Below are positions 14,397-20,973 of a stretch of 26,531 nucleotides of DNA, in pieces. Source of the stretch: DASQFY01 sp036397815 (lineage in GTDB: Bacteria; Chloroflexota; Limnocylindria; QHBO01); assembly GCA_036397815.1 (NCBI GenBank), contig DASWIE010000075.1, positions 1 to 26,531 on the forward strand, in the 5' to 3' direction. Both the position numbers and the translations under genes were made by a program. Positions within the stretch are counted from its first letter, which is position 1. Every line of letters begins with the position of its first letter. The notes beneath the pieces were generated by a model that was not told the origin of the DNA, did no database searches, and worked only from the letters and a program-made list of their open reading frames with translations.

Positions 14397-15534
14397 CCGG
14401 GACGCGAACCTCCTGCGCACCAAGCCAGGCGCCCAGCTCGTGGATCGCTGTCGTGACGGCGGGCCAGGCACCAGGGGGGACATCGGGCTCCGCGTGGATC
14501 GATTTCACCTCGAGCATGCGTCGCTTCCGGTCGAAGGAGGGATCGATCCGGCCGATCAGCCGATCGCCGTGCAGGATCGGCATGACGTAGTAACCAAACT
14601 CACGCTTCGCCGCCGGCACGTAGATCTCGTTCCGGAAGCGGAAGTCGAAGAGCACCTCCGTCCGCTCGCGATCGCCGATCAGCGGGTCGAACGGGCCGAG
14701 CAGAGTGGTGCGCGGCTGCCAGGCGTCGGCGTCGAGGGCGGCGAGCAGGTCGGCGTGCGCCAGCCACTCGCCGGGCAGGCCGTCCACCGCGACCGGTACC
14801 GCGATCCCGTCGGCGGTGAGCGACTCCAACCCGATCTCCCTCGCCGGAAGCCGGTAGTCGAGCGCGGAGCCAAACTTCGGATCGGCGAATCCGCGGGCGC
14901 GAAGCTGCCGCTCCATGGTCTCGATCGCCACCACCTCGTCCGGCAGCGGCTCGTCGTCGTCGACGGGCAGGACCCGCTCGAACAGGTCCCAGACGCGCTG
15001 GCTCCCCTCGCGCCGGCTGATGGCGATCTCACCATTGCTCCACAGCAGCTCGAGCATGCGGCTCAGGTTCTTGCCGTCGTTCCAGCCCCCGGTCCGCCAC
15101 GGCACCTCGGCCCGGTCGTCAAGGTCGCGCGACAGGAGCGGGCCTCGCGACCGGAGCTCGGACAGGATGTAGCTGCGGAAGCCGGCGTTGTCGCGCAGCC
15201 ACTCGGCCTCGTACCGTCCGCGGGTGTACTCCGGCCGGGGAGAGCGACGCATCACCGGGCGGTGCAGCGCCAGGTCGGAGGTCGGCACGAGGTGCGCGCG
15301 ATATTCGAACAGCTCGCGGCTCCCTTCGAGGAGGCTGCGCAGCTCGTCGACGTCGTAGGCGCCCAGCCGGCTCCACAGGGTAAGCCGCTCGGCACGCTCC
15401 ACGACCGCGGTCGGGTCGATCTGCACCTTGCCGAGGCGCTGCACCACCTCCAGCACCGATCGTGGGGGAGGTCCGGCGAGGAGCTGGCCCATGATCGCCA
15501 GCCGCCGCGCCTCCGTCCGCGTCAGCGTGCGCAT
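14383..15534 (-). CDS. YcaQ-type winged-helix DNA glycosylase (crosslink repair)
   Basis: 383 residues of the HTH_42 (DUF1006) family. Members remove alkylated bases and unhook interstrand DNA crosslinks. The catalytic signature is LGKVQIDPT, with Q38-x-D40 corresponding to the QxD motif of Escherichia coli YcaQ. Other family landmarks are LWSRLGAYD, LFEYRAHLVPTSDLALHRP, RSRGPLLSRDLDDR, WWTG-like WRTGGW, LLGPFDPLIGDRERTEVLFDF and FGYYVMPILHGDRLIGRIDPSFDRK. The last is the strongest diagnostic stretch. ATG 15534 is chosen from the family length and N-terminus. It diverges from the pantothenate operon across only 27 bases, with a possible short -10 (CACACT) seven bases before the start. Cytoplasmic DNA repair is well supported; the exact lesion is inferred. 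Confidence 0.88.
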   Translation of the reverse strand: MRTLTRTEARRLAIMGQLLAGPPPRSVLEVVQRLGKVQIDPTAVVERAERLTLWSRLGAYDVDELRSLLEGSRELFEYRAHLVPTSDLALHRPVMRRSPRPEYTRGRYEAEWLRDNAGFRSYILSELRSRGPLLSRDLDDRAEVPWRTGGWNDGKNLSRMLELLWSNGEIAISRREGSQRVWDLFERVLPVDDDEPLPDEVVAIETMERQLRARGFADPKFGSALDYRLPAREIGLESLTADGIAVPVAVDGLPGEWLAHADLLAALDADAWQPRTTLLGPFDPLIGDRERTEVLFDFRFRNEIYVPAAKREFGYYVMPILHGDRLIGRIDPSFDRKRRMLEVKSIHAEPDVPPGAWPAVTTAIHELGAWLGAQEVRVPAIPA

Positions 15535-15541
15535 CGGGCCC

Positions 15542-15554
15542 AGTGTGGCAGACT
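15542..15554. promoter_or_regulatory. Back-to-back short promoters between ycaQ-like gene and pantothenate operon
   Basis: In the 27-base gap, AGTGTG (15542-15547) reads CACACT on the minus strand, seven bases before ATG 15534. CAGACT (15549-15554) lies seven bases before ATG 15562 on the plus strand. Both would give leaderless mRNAs. No good -35 boxes were found, so this is tentative. Confidence 0.3.
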
Positions 15555-15561
15555 CCGCGGC

Positions 15562-16236
15562 ATGATCAGCTCGGTCCGCGTGGTCGGGACGGGGCGCGCC
15601 GGGGGCGCCATCGCGGGCCGCCTGAGAGAGCGCGGGCTCGTCGTGCAGAGCGGCCGAGACGCGTCCGCCGACGCCGACCTGGTGCTGCTGGCCGTGCCTG
15701 ATGCCGCGATCGCCGAGGTCGCGCAGCGCGTGCCCATCGGTCCATGGGTTGCGCACGTCTCGGGCGCCACCTCCCTGGCAGCCCTCGAGCCGCACGTCCG
15801 TCGCTTCAGCGTGCATCCCCTGCAGACCCTGTCGAACGAGCGTGGGCCGGAGCAGCTGGACGGCGCCTTCGCAGCCGTCACTGCCGAGACCGATGAGGCC
15901 ACCAGGGCCGGGTTCTGGCTGGCGAAGACGCTCGGCCTGCGGCCGTTTCCCCTGGCCGATCCCGACAAGCCGCTCTACCACGCCGGCGCGGCCATGGCCA
16001 GCAACTTCCTGGTGACCCTCTATCGCGCCGCCGCGCGGCTGCTGGAGGAGACGAATGCGCCGCCCGAGGCGCTCGTGCCGCTCATGAATCGCACCATCGA
16101 GAATGGCTTCGCGCTCACCGGTCCGATCGCCCGCGGCGACTGGAGCACCGTGGATGCCCACCTGCGAGCGCTGGAGGAACGGGCGCCCGACCTCGTCCCG
16201 CTCTACCGGGAGCTGGCCGAGGCGACCCGCCAGTGA
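15562..16236 (+). CDS. Rossmann-like / DUF2520 protein, candidate ketopantoate reductase
   Basis: 224 residues. The N-terminus is a nucleotide-binding fold (VRVVGTGRAGGAIAGRL, with GTGRAG at 9-14; then ADLVLLAVPDAAIAEVA and VAHVSGATSL). The second half is a helical DUF2520 domain (FSVHPLQTLSN, DKPLYHAGAAMASNFLVTLY, MNRTIENGFALTGPIARGDW). Proteins of this build are often encoded beside panC. From memory, the PanG-type ketopantoate reductase described in Francisella is of this class. No PanE is visible here. Its stop overlaps the panC start as GTGA, so NAD(P)H-dependent reduction of 2-dehydropantoate to pantoate is a strong contextual inference, not something sequence proves. The length is shorter than many DUF2520 proteins. 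Confidence 0.8.
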   Translation: MISSVRVVGTGRAGGAIAGRLRERGLVVQSGRDASADADLVLLAVPDAAIAEVAQRVPIGPWVAHVSGATSLAALEPHVRRFSVHPLQTLSNERGPEQLDGAFAAVTAETDEATRAGFWLAKTLGLRPFPLADPDKPLYHAGAAMASNFLVTLYRAAARLLEETNAPPEALVPLMNRTIENGFALTGPIARGDWSTVDAHLRALEERAPDLVPLYRELAEATRQ

Positions 16237-17042
16237 GGATCGTCCGCAGCGCCGCCGAGGCGCGCGAGGCGCTGGCTCCGGCCCGGGCTGCCGGCAGCAT
16301 CATTGGGCTGGTCCCGACCATGGGCGCGTTCCACGAGGGCCACGTCGCATTGCTGCGCGCCGCGCGGGAACGGTGCGACCTCGTCGTCGTCAGCCTCTTC
16401 GTCAACCCCGCCCAATTCGGCCCGAGCGAGGACCTCGCGCGCTATCCCCGCGACGAGGTGCGTGACGCCGGGCTGGCAGAGGAGGGGAACGTTGACATCC
16501 TCTTTGCCCCGTCGTCGGAAGAGGTCTATCCGGCCGGCTTCAGCACCTGGGTCGACCCCGGCCCGCTTGCAACGCTCCTTGAGGGTGCCGCCAGGCCGGG
16601 CCACTTCCGCGGCGTGGCGACGGTGTGCACCAAGCTCTTCGGGATCGTTCAGCCGCAGGTAGCCTTCTTCGGGCGCAAGGACGCGCAGCAGATCGCGGTG
16701 GTCAAGCGTGTCGTGCGCGACCTCAACCTTCCGGTGGAGATCGTGTCCTGCCCAACCGTCCGCGATCCCGATGGCCTGGCGCTCTCCAGTCGGAATGCCT
16801 TCCTGTCCGCAGGCGAGCGCGCGATTGCGTTGACCCTGCCGCGTGCCCTGCAGGAGGGGCTGCGGGCGCATCGGTCCGGGACCGACGCTGTGGCAGCCAC
16901 CCGAGCGGTGCTTGACGCCGAGCCCGGACTGAGCGTCGACTACGTGGCCGAGGCCGATCTCGATGGGCCCACGCTCGCCGCGGCAGTACGAGTGGGATCG
17001 ACCCGGTTGATAGACAATGTGCGCCTCAGCGAGGAGGCTTAG
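16233..17042 (+). CDS. panC: Pantothenate synthetase (pantoate--beta-alanine ligase)
   Basis: 269 residues. Condenses pantoate with beta-alanine using ATP, the last step of vitamin B5 synthesis, in the cytoplasm. Diagnostic motifs are VPTMGAFHEGHVALL (HEGH at 34-37 is the nucleotidyl-transfer HxGH motif), SLFVNPAQFGPSEDLARYPR, FRGVATVCTKLFGIVQPQVAFFGRKDAQQ and DGLALSSRNAFLS. The length fits the family. GTG 16233 is the start because it overlaps the upstream stop (GTGA) and gives the conserved first strand MRIVRSAAEAR. panB begins four bases after its stop, with a strong GAGGAGG inside the panC 3' end. No panD is present in the window. Confidence 0.97.
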   Translation: MRIVRSAAEAREALAPARAAGSIIGLVPTMGAFHEGHVALLRAARERCDLVVVSLFVNPAQFGPSEDLARYPRDEVRDAGLAEEGNVDILFAPSSEEVYPAGFSTWVDPGPLATLLEGAARPGHFRGVATVCTKLFGIVQPQVAFFGRKDAQQIAVVKRVVRDLNLPVEIVSCPTVRDPDGLALSSRNAFLSAGERAIALTLPRALQEGLRAHRSGTDAVAATRAVLDAEPGLSVDYVAEADLDGPTLAAAVRVGSTRLIDNVRLSEEA

Positions 17043-17046
17043 CGGC

Positions 17047-17931
17047 ATGACCACCAGCCACACCAGTGCAGGAGAGGCGCAGGTCCCGGCCAAGCTGGCG
17101 ATCCCTGAGCTGCTCGAGATGAAGCGGAGCGGCACGAAGATCGCCATGGTCACCGCCTACGATGCCGCCGGCGCACGCCTGGCGGAGGCGGCGGGAATCG
17201 ACGTGGTGCTGGTCGGTGACAGCGCCGCCATGGTGGTGCTCGGTCACGAGTCGACCGTGCCGGTGACGACCGACGAGATGCTGTTCATGACGCGCAGCGT
17301 GTCCCGCGCGGTCCGGCGGCCGCTGGTGGTCGGCGACATGCCGTTCGGCTCCTACCAGGTCTCCGACGAGGAGGCGGTGCGCAGCGCCATCCGGTTCGTC
17401 AAGGAGGGCGGCGCCGACGTCGTGAAGCTGGAGGGTGCGGGGCGGATGCTGCCCAGGGTTCGCGCCATCGTCGAATCCGGGATTCCGGTGATGGGCCACG
17501 TCGGGCTCACCCCACAGTCCGTGACCGCGCTGGGTGGCTACAAGGCGCAGGGCCGCACGGCGGCCAAGGCGCGCCGCCTGGTGGCGGACGCCGCCGCGCT
17601 CGCCGAGGCCGGCTGCTTCTCGATCGTGCTCGAGGCCGTCCCCAACCCGGTCGCCGCGCGGATCACGGCGTCGCTCTCCATCCCGACGATCGGGATCGGT
17701 GCCGGTCCCGACTGCGATGGGCAGGTGCTGGTCTACCACGACCTGCTCGGACTGACGGAGGGGCACGTGGCGCGGTTCGTGAAGCGCTACGCCGACCTCG
17801 CGACCGTGATCCGCGAGGCGCTCGAGGCGTTCGTCGCGGACGTCCGTTCCGGCGCTTACCCGGAGGAGCGTCACACGTACGGTATGCCGGCCGAGGAGCT
17901 CGCCGCGTTCGAGGCAGACCCGCCGAGCTAA
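17047..17931 (+). CDS. panB: 3-methyl-2-oxobutanoate hydroxymethyltransferase
   Basis: 294 residues. Transfers a hydroxymethyl group from methylenetetrahydrofolate to ketoisovalerate to form ketopantoate, the first committed step to pantothenate. The barrel motifs are intact: MVTAYDAAGARLAEAAG, VVLVGDSAAMVVLGHESTVP (D58-S59), VVGDMPFGSYQ (D97), DVVKLEGA, VMGHVGLTPQSVTALGGYKAQG, IVLEAVPNPVA and IGIGAGPDCDGQVLVYHDLLGL. It has a slightly extended N-terminus before IPELLEMK. ATG 17047 is preceded by GAGGAGG at 17031-17037. It is the last gene of the operon; the convergent acetyltransferase stop lies six bases away, with no obvious terminator. Confidence 0.97.
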   Translation: MTTSHTSAGEAQVPAKLAIPELLEMKRSGTKIAMVTAYDAAGARLAEAAGIDVVLVGDSAAMVVLGHESTVPVTTDEMLFMTRSVSRAVRRPLVVGDMPFGSYQVSDEEAVRSAIRFVKEGGADVVKLEGAGRMLPRVRAIVESGIPVMGHVGLTPQSVTALGGYKAQGRTAAKARRLVADAAALAEAGCFSIVLEAVPNPVAARITASLSIPTIGIGAGPDCDGQVLVYHDLLGLTEGHVARFVKRYADLATVIREALEAFVADVRSGAYPEERHTYGMPAEELAAFEADPPS

Positions 17932-17936
17932 GCCGG

Positions 17937-18467
17937 TCAGACCTCGAGCTCGTGGACGTGCTCGAGTCCGTCCACCTCATCCCACTGCTCGCCGGTCTTC
18001 ACGAAGCCGAGCTTTGCGATCAGGTTGAGCGAGCGCTCGTTGTCGGGCGCCACGCTCGCACGGAATCGACGGATGCCATGCACGCGCGTCGCCCAGTCGA
18101 AGGCCGCGCGAACGGCCTCCAGCGCGTAGCCCTGGCCACGAGCCGCTGGGAGCAGCGTGTATCCGACCTCGACCATGCCCGTCTCATCGGGCCCGCCATG
18201 GAAGTTCAGGTAGCCGATCGCCTCACGCGTGTCGCCGCGCAGGATCGGCCGCAGCAGCCACGGCGCGTCCGTGGGTCGCGACCGAATCTGGCTTGCGCGC
18301 ATCCCGGCCAGCCAGCGAGCCATCTGGAGCCACTCGTCCGAGATGGTCGCGCCGAGCTCGGCGCCCACGCTCGCGGCATCGCCGGCCGCCACCCGGTCCA
18401 ACTGATCCAGCGAAAGCAGCGGCAGCGCGAGCCGCTGGGAGGTGATGACCGCGTCGTCTTCCCGCAC
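17937..18467 (-). CDS. GNAT-family N-acetyltransferase
   Basis: About 176 residues of the RimJ/RimL-like acetyltransferase type. The acetyl-CoA binding segment is TLLPAARGQGYALEAVRAAFDWA (the R-x-x-G-x-G/A pattern as ARGQGYA). The last beta-helix unit is IRRFRASVAPDNERSLNLIAKLGFVKTGEQWDE, typical of the fold. GYLNFHGGPDETGMVEVGYT forms the strand before the pyrophosphate loop. The substrate is unknown. An in-frame TTG start at 18491 exists, but GTG 18467 is preferred because TAGCAT lies seven bases before it, a leaderless arrangement. GTG 18449 would also give a family-like ITSQRLALPLL start. Confidence 0.8.
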   Translation of the reverse strand: MREDDAVITSQRLALPLLSLDQLDRVAAGDAASVGAELGATISDEWLQMARWLAGMRASQIRSRPTDAPWLLRPILRGDTREAIGYLNFHGGPDETGMVEVGYTLLPAARGQGYALEAVRAAFDWATRVHGIRRFRASVAPDNERSLNLIAKLGFVKTGEQWDEVDGLEHVHELEV

Positions 18468-18514
18468 GAGCCTGATGCTAGCGCCCCGCAACCGGATGCC
18501 GGCAAGGATCCTGG

Positions 18515-19495
18515 TCAGAGCCAGCCGCGCCAGCGCGACACGCCGATGATGGTCGTCGCCAGGGCCAGCATGGCGCCCACAACGAGCCAGAAATTGGCGG
18601 GCTCTTCGAAGAACGAGATCTTGAAGTTCATGCCCATCACGCCGGCGAGCACGATCGCCGGCAGCAGGATCGCGTTGAGCACGGTCAGCACTTTCATGAC
18701 GTTGTTCGTGCGATGGGCGGCCCGCGCCATGTAGACGTCGAACGAGCCGAGCAGCAGGTCACGCGCGCTCTCCGTCGCGTCGATCGTGCGCTCGAGCCGC
18801 TCCACCAGCCCGGGCCACGGCCGACCGAGCTCCGGGATGTCCAGGTCCGGCCGCGCCAGAGGCGCGAAAGCCGCGCGGTGGGGAGCCAGCGTGCGCCGCA
18901 GCGCCGCGATCCGCCGACGAAGGGTCACCACTTCCGACAGGAACGTGTCTGGCCGGCCACCCCGCAGCGCCAGCTCATCCAGGATGTCGATCCGACGCTC
19001 GATCGTCTCGATGATCTCCAGGTAGACCGACAGGACCGAGTCGACCAGGGCGCCCATGAACCCCGCCGCGTCGAGCTCCCCCAGGTGCGAGTCGCCGCGG
19101 ATGTGCGCCACAAACGCGTCGAACGCGTGGACGGCGCCGTCGTGCACCGTCACGACCAGATTCGGCCCCGCCACGATGTCGATCGGCGCCGACTGGAGGT
19201 TTTGCGCGCGACCGGAGCCGCCGTCCGACTCGGCAGGCTGCATCGCCACCAGCCGCATATGCACCAGCTCCGGATAGCGCAGCAGACGTGCCGAGCCCGG
19301 CGCCTCCAGCAGGTGATCGATCGCGTCCCGGGGCAGGTCGAGCGCCTTCCCGAGGCGCTCCACCGCCTCCGTTTCGCGGCCATCCAGGTCGACCCACAGC
19401 AGCTGCTTTGTGCCGAGCTGCGAAGCGACCCCGCGGCTGAGCTCGACCTCGCGGTCCGTGCCCGACGCGTCGTAGAGGGTCGACCGTAGCGTCAC
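18515..19495 (-). CDS. CorA-like magnesium/cobalt channel protein
   Basis: 326 residues. A long soluble N-terminal domain is followed by two C-terminal transmembrane helices. The signature Gly-Met-Asn is present in GVMGMNFKISF between helix one (LTVLNAILLPAIVLAGVMG) and helix two (FWLVVGAMLALATTIIGVSRW). LRRRIAALRRTLAPHR and SARDLLLGSFDVYMARAAHRTNNVMKVLTVL form the long stalk helix typical of CorA/ZntB. Mg2+ (or Co/Ni/Zn) flux is inferred from the family; direction is not certain for this subgroup. GTG 19495 starts seven bases after the hemerythrin gene stop, so the two are likely co-transcribed. No strong ribosome binding site is seen, consistent with coupling. Confidence 0.92.
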   Translation of the reverse strand: MTLRSTLYDASGTDREVELSRGVASQLGTKQLLWVDLDGRETEAVERLGKALDLPRDAIDHLLEAPGSARLLRYPELVHMRLVAMQPAESDGGSGRAQNLQSAPIDIVAGPNLVVTVHDGAVHAFDAFVAHIRGDSHLGELDAAGFMGALVDSVLSVYLEIIETIERRIDILDELALRGGRPDTFLSEVVTLRRRIAALRRTLAPHRAAFAPLARPDLDIPELGRPWPGLVERLERTIDATESARDLLLGSFDVYMARAAHRTNNVMKVLTVLNAILLPAIVLAGVMGMNFKISFFEEPANFWLVVGAMLALATTIIGVSRWRGWL

Positions 19496-19502
19496 GGCGA
19501 GC

Positions 19503-19976
19503 TCAGCGCTGGCCGGATCGGGCCGCGCCGAACATTTCCTCGCGGGCAGTCTCCTTGCGGCGCGCCATCCGCTCGCCGAGCGTCTCCAGCTCGTCGTCGT
19601 CGAAGACCTGGCGAGCCTTGGAGAACATCTCGCCCTCCTCCTCCTCGATGTGGTGCTCGATGTTCTCGGCCATCACCTTGGCCTTCGGTCCGAACCGCTC
19701 GTCGGTCGGCTCCATTCCATCCAGCTCGCCCATCAACCGGCTCACCACGTCGTGCTCCTCGTAGCCCTCGAGCACGATCTCCCTGGCCCGCGGATGCTCG
19801 CGCAGGGCGGGATAGAAGATCTCCTCCTCGATCACCTCGTGGACCGACAGCTCCTCCTTGATCGTGGAGAAGAGCTCGGACCGGCCCTTCTCGGCGCGGT
19901 CGGTGGTCTCCATGATCTGCCGCAGGAGCGGCTTGATCGTGTCGTGGTCCTTGCGCAGCAGCGTCAGTGCGTCCAT
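19503..19976 (-). CDS. Hemerythrin HHE-domain protein
   Basis: 157 residues, all-helical. Histidine and carboxylate ligands of the di-iron site appear in order: LLRKDHDTIKPLL, SVHEVIEEEIFYPAL, EGYEEHDVVSRLM and ENIEHHIEEEEGEMFSKA. This is the four-helix HHE cation-binding pattern, usually linked to oxygen, nitric oxide or iron handling. ATG 19976 is chosen because GGGAGG lies just upstream and the protein then starts directly at the first helix; an upstream in-frame extension lacks domain sequence. CorA follows on the same strand after seven bases. The C-terminal tail is charged and probably disordered (RMARRKETAREEMF). Confidence 0.93.
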   Translation of the reverse strand: MDALTLLRKDHDTIKPLLRQIMETTDRAEKGRSELFSTIKEELSVHEVIEEEIFYPALREHPRAREIVLEGYEEHDVVSRLMGELDGMEPTDERFGPKAKVMAENIEHHIEEEEGEMFSKARQVFDDDELETLGERMARRKETAREEMFGAARSGQR

Positions 19977-20080
19977 GCCCCGGTTCCTCCCCTGGTTTGA
20001 CGATGAGTGCCGTGGATGTCCCGCCGGCCACGAGCCGAGGGCCATTGCAGGAATCGGTCCAAGGCGCCCGAATACGGTGA

Positions 20081-20473
20081 TCAGCGGCTGTTCGAGAACT
20101 CGGCCCGCCAGCGCCAGGCGCTTCCGTCGTCGGCGTTCCACCAGGCAACCAGCTCACCCACCTCGCCACCGGGCAGGATGACCAGTGCGCCGAGGTCGTC
20201 GTCCGTCGGCCAGCGGTCCTCGCGGCTCACCTGCCCGCCCGCCAGGCTCAGCCGGGTCATTGGCAGGTAGCCACCCTCCCGCGTGACGAGGCCGCGGGCC
20301 ACGACGCCGCCGCCGTGACTGCGCACCGTGACGTCCAGCTTCTTCGGGGCGCTGTGGACCCAAAGCACCTCGGTGGGGTCCATCCGGCCGCGCGCGAACG
20401 GCAGTCCGGTGGCCCCGCCGCCGGGGTACCAGATGTCCCAGGTCTGCAGTGGATTGGGGTGAATCATGGCCAT
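20081..20473 (-). CDS. Conserved hypothetical protein of about 130 residues
   Basis: No enzymatic motif is visible. The sequence begins MAMIHPNPLQTWDIWYPGGG, contains FARGRMDPTEVLWVHSAPKKLDVTV, and ends with a Trp-rich segment (VAWWNADDGSAWRWRAEF). It reads as a soluble beta-rich cytoplasmic protein. I recall similar short proteins in actinobacterial and Chloroflexota genomes but cannot name a function. GGAGGAGG lies seven bases before ATG 20473; ATG 20467 is the alternative. That ribosome binding site sits within a perfect hairpin (20481-20497), suggesting translational control. TAGCAT on the minus strand (20506-20501) could be the -10 box. It is divergent from the cold-shock gene and upstream of hemerythrin on the same strand. 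Confidence 0.72.
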   Translation of the reverse strand: MAMIHPNPLQTWDIWYPGGGATGLPFARGRMDPTEVLWVHSAPKKLDVTVRSHGGGVVARGLVTREGGYLPMTRLSLAGGQVSREDRWPTDDDLGALVILPGGEVGELVAWWNADDGSAWRWRAEFSNSR

Positions 20474-20480
20474 GCCTGTG

Positions 20481-20506
20481 CCTCCTCCGAGAGGAGGGCA
20501 ATGCTA
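20481..20506 (-). promoter_or_regulatory. Hairpin that sequesters a ribosome binding site, with -10 box
   Basis: CCTCCTC (20481-20487) and GAGGAGG (20491-20497) form a perfect 7-bp stem with a 3-base loop. On the minus strand the 3' arm (GAGGAGG) is the Shine-Dalgarno of the gene starting at 20473. A -10-like TAGCAT lies at 20506-20501. The transcription start would be close to the first arm, so whether the whole stem is transcribed is uncertain. Confidence 0.5.
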
Positions 20507-20568
20507 GACCTGGAGCAGGCAGCGTCCCGCGGAGAATCTGCGGGGGAGACGCAGCGCGGAAATGGGGG

Positions 20569-20600
20569 TAGACTGGAGGCTCCTCCCGAGCGTCGGGAGG
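20569..20600 (+). promoter_or_regulatory. Cold-shock gene leader: -10 box and 5' hairpin
   Basis: TAGACT (20569-20574) is a good -10 candidate, about 110 bases before the cold-shock ATG; no clear -35 was found. The predicted leader starts near CCTCCCGA (20582-20589) paired with TCGGGAGG (20593-20600) around a GCG loop. Long structured leaders are known to control cspA-type mRNAs in other bacteria. Confidence 0.5.
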
Positions 20601-20684
20601 TCTCGCGTGGTCGTTGGTTCCTTCTCGAGCCGGCCGTGCGTCGACGCCGCCCCTATCGAGAAGAACAGCGAGGGAATCTCTCCA

Positions 20685-20894
20685 ATGGCTACCGGTACTG
20701 TCAAGAAGGTCATCTCGGACCGCGGATTCGGCTTCATCACCGCCGACGATGGGAAGGACTACTTCTTCCATCGCGACGCACTCGACAGCTCGATCGACTT
20801 CGACCGCCTGGTTGGCGGCGAGCAGGTCAGCTTCGAGGTCGAGTCCAGCCCGCGCGGACCGCGTGCCAGCAAGGTCAGCGCCACTTCGGCCTAA
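20685..20894 (+). CDS. Cold-shock domain protein (CspA family)
   Basis: 69 residues, a single cold-shock OB-fold. It binds single-stranded RNA or DNA and acts as an RNA chaperone in the cytoplasm. RNP1-like RGFGFI and RNP2-like DYFFHRDAL are intact after the start MATGTVKKVISD. It ends FEVESSPRGPRASKVSATSA, the usual family close. The typical Lys-Trp-Phe of the first strand is replaced by ISD, a known variation in some Chloroflexota and actinobacterial members as I recall. ATG 20685 has a weak AGGGA upstream; a long in-frame upstream extension lacks family sequence. A strong terminator follows at 20918. Confidence 0.95.
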   Translation: MATGTVKKVISDRGFGFITADDGKDYFFHRDALDSSIDFDRLVGGEQVSFEVESSPRGPRASKVSATSA

Positions 20895-20917
20895 CCTTTC
20901 CGGCACATAGACCGATG

Positions 20918-20947
20918 CGCCCGGTCCGGCAACGGACCGGGCGTTTT
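20918..20947 (+). terminator. Intrinsic terminator of the cold-shock gene
   Basis: CGCCCGGTCCG (20918-20928) and CGGACCGGGCG (20933-20943) form a perfect 11-bp stem capped by the GNRA tetraloop GCAA. TTTT follows immediately. This is the clearest Rho-independent terminator in the window. Confidence 0.92.
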
Positions 20948-20973
20948 CGCGCCTGCTTTGCGATGATGTGGCC

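Noticed and set aside
14383..16161. The same minus-strand frame extended far upstream of 15534
   Set aside because: The extension is antisense to the DUF2520 gene and the glycosylase family begins at the ATG 15534 segment.
14440..16236. A 598-codon open frame on the plus strand
   Set aside because: Its first two-thirds are antisense to the YcaQ-like gene and have arginine-rich, shadow-like composition. Only the part from 15562 has family sequence.
20911..20923. GACCG-ATG after the cold-shock gene as a small gene start
   Set aside because: The start-like context lies at the base of the intrinsic terminator, and the following frame runs through the stem with no recognisable protein.
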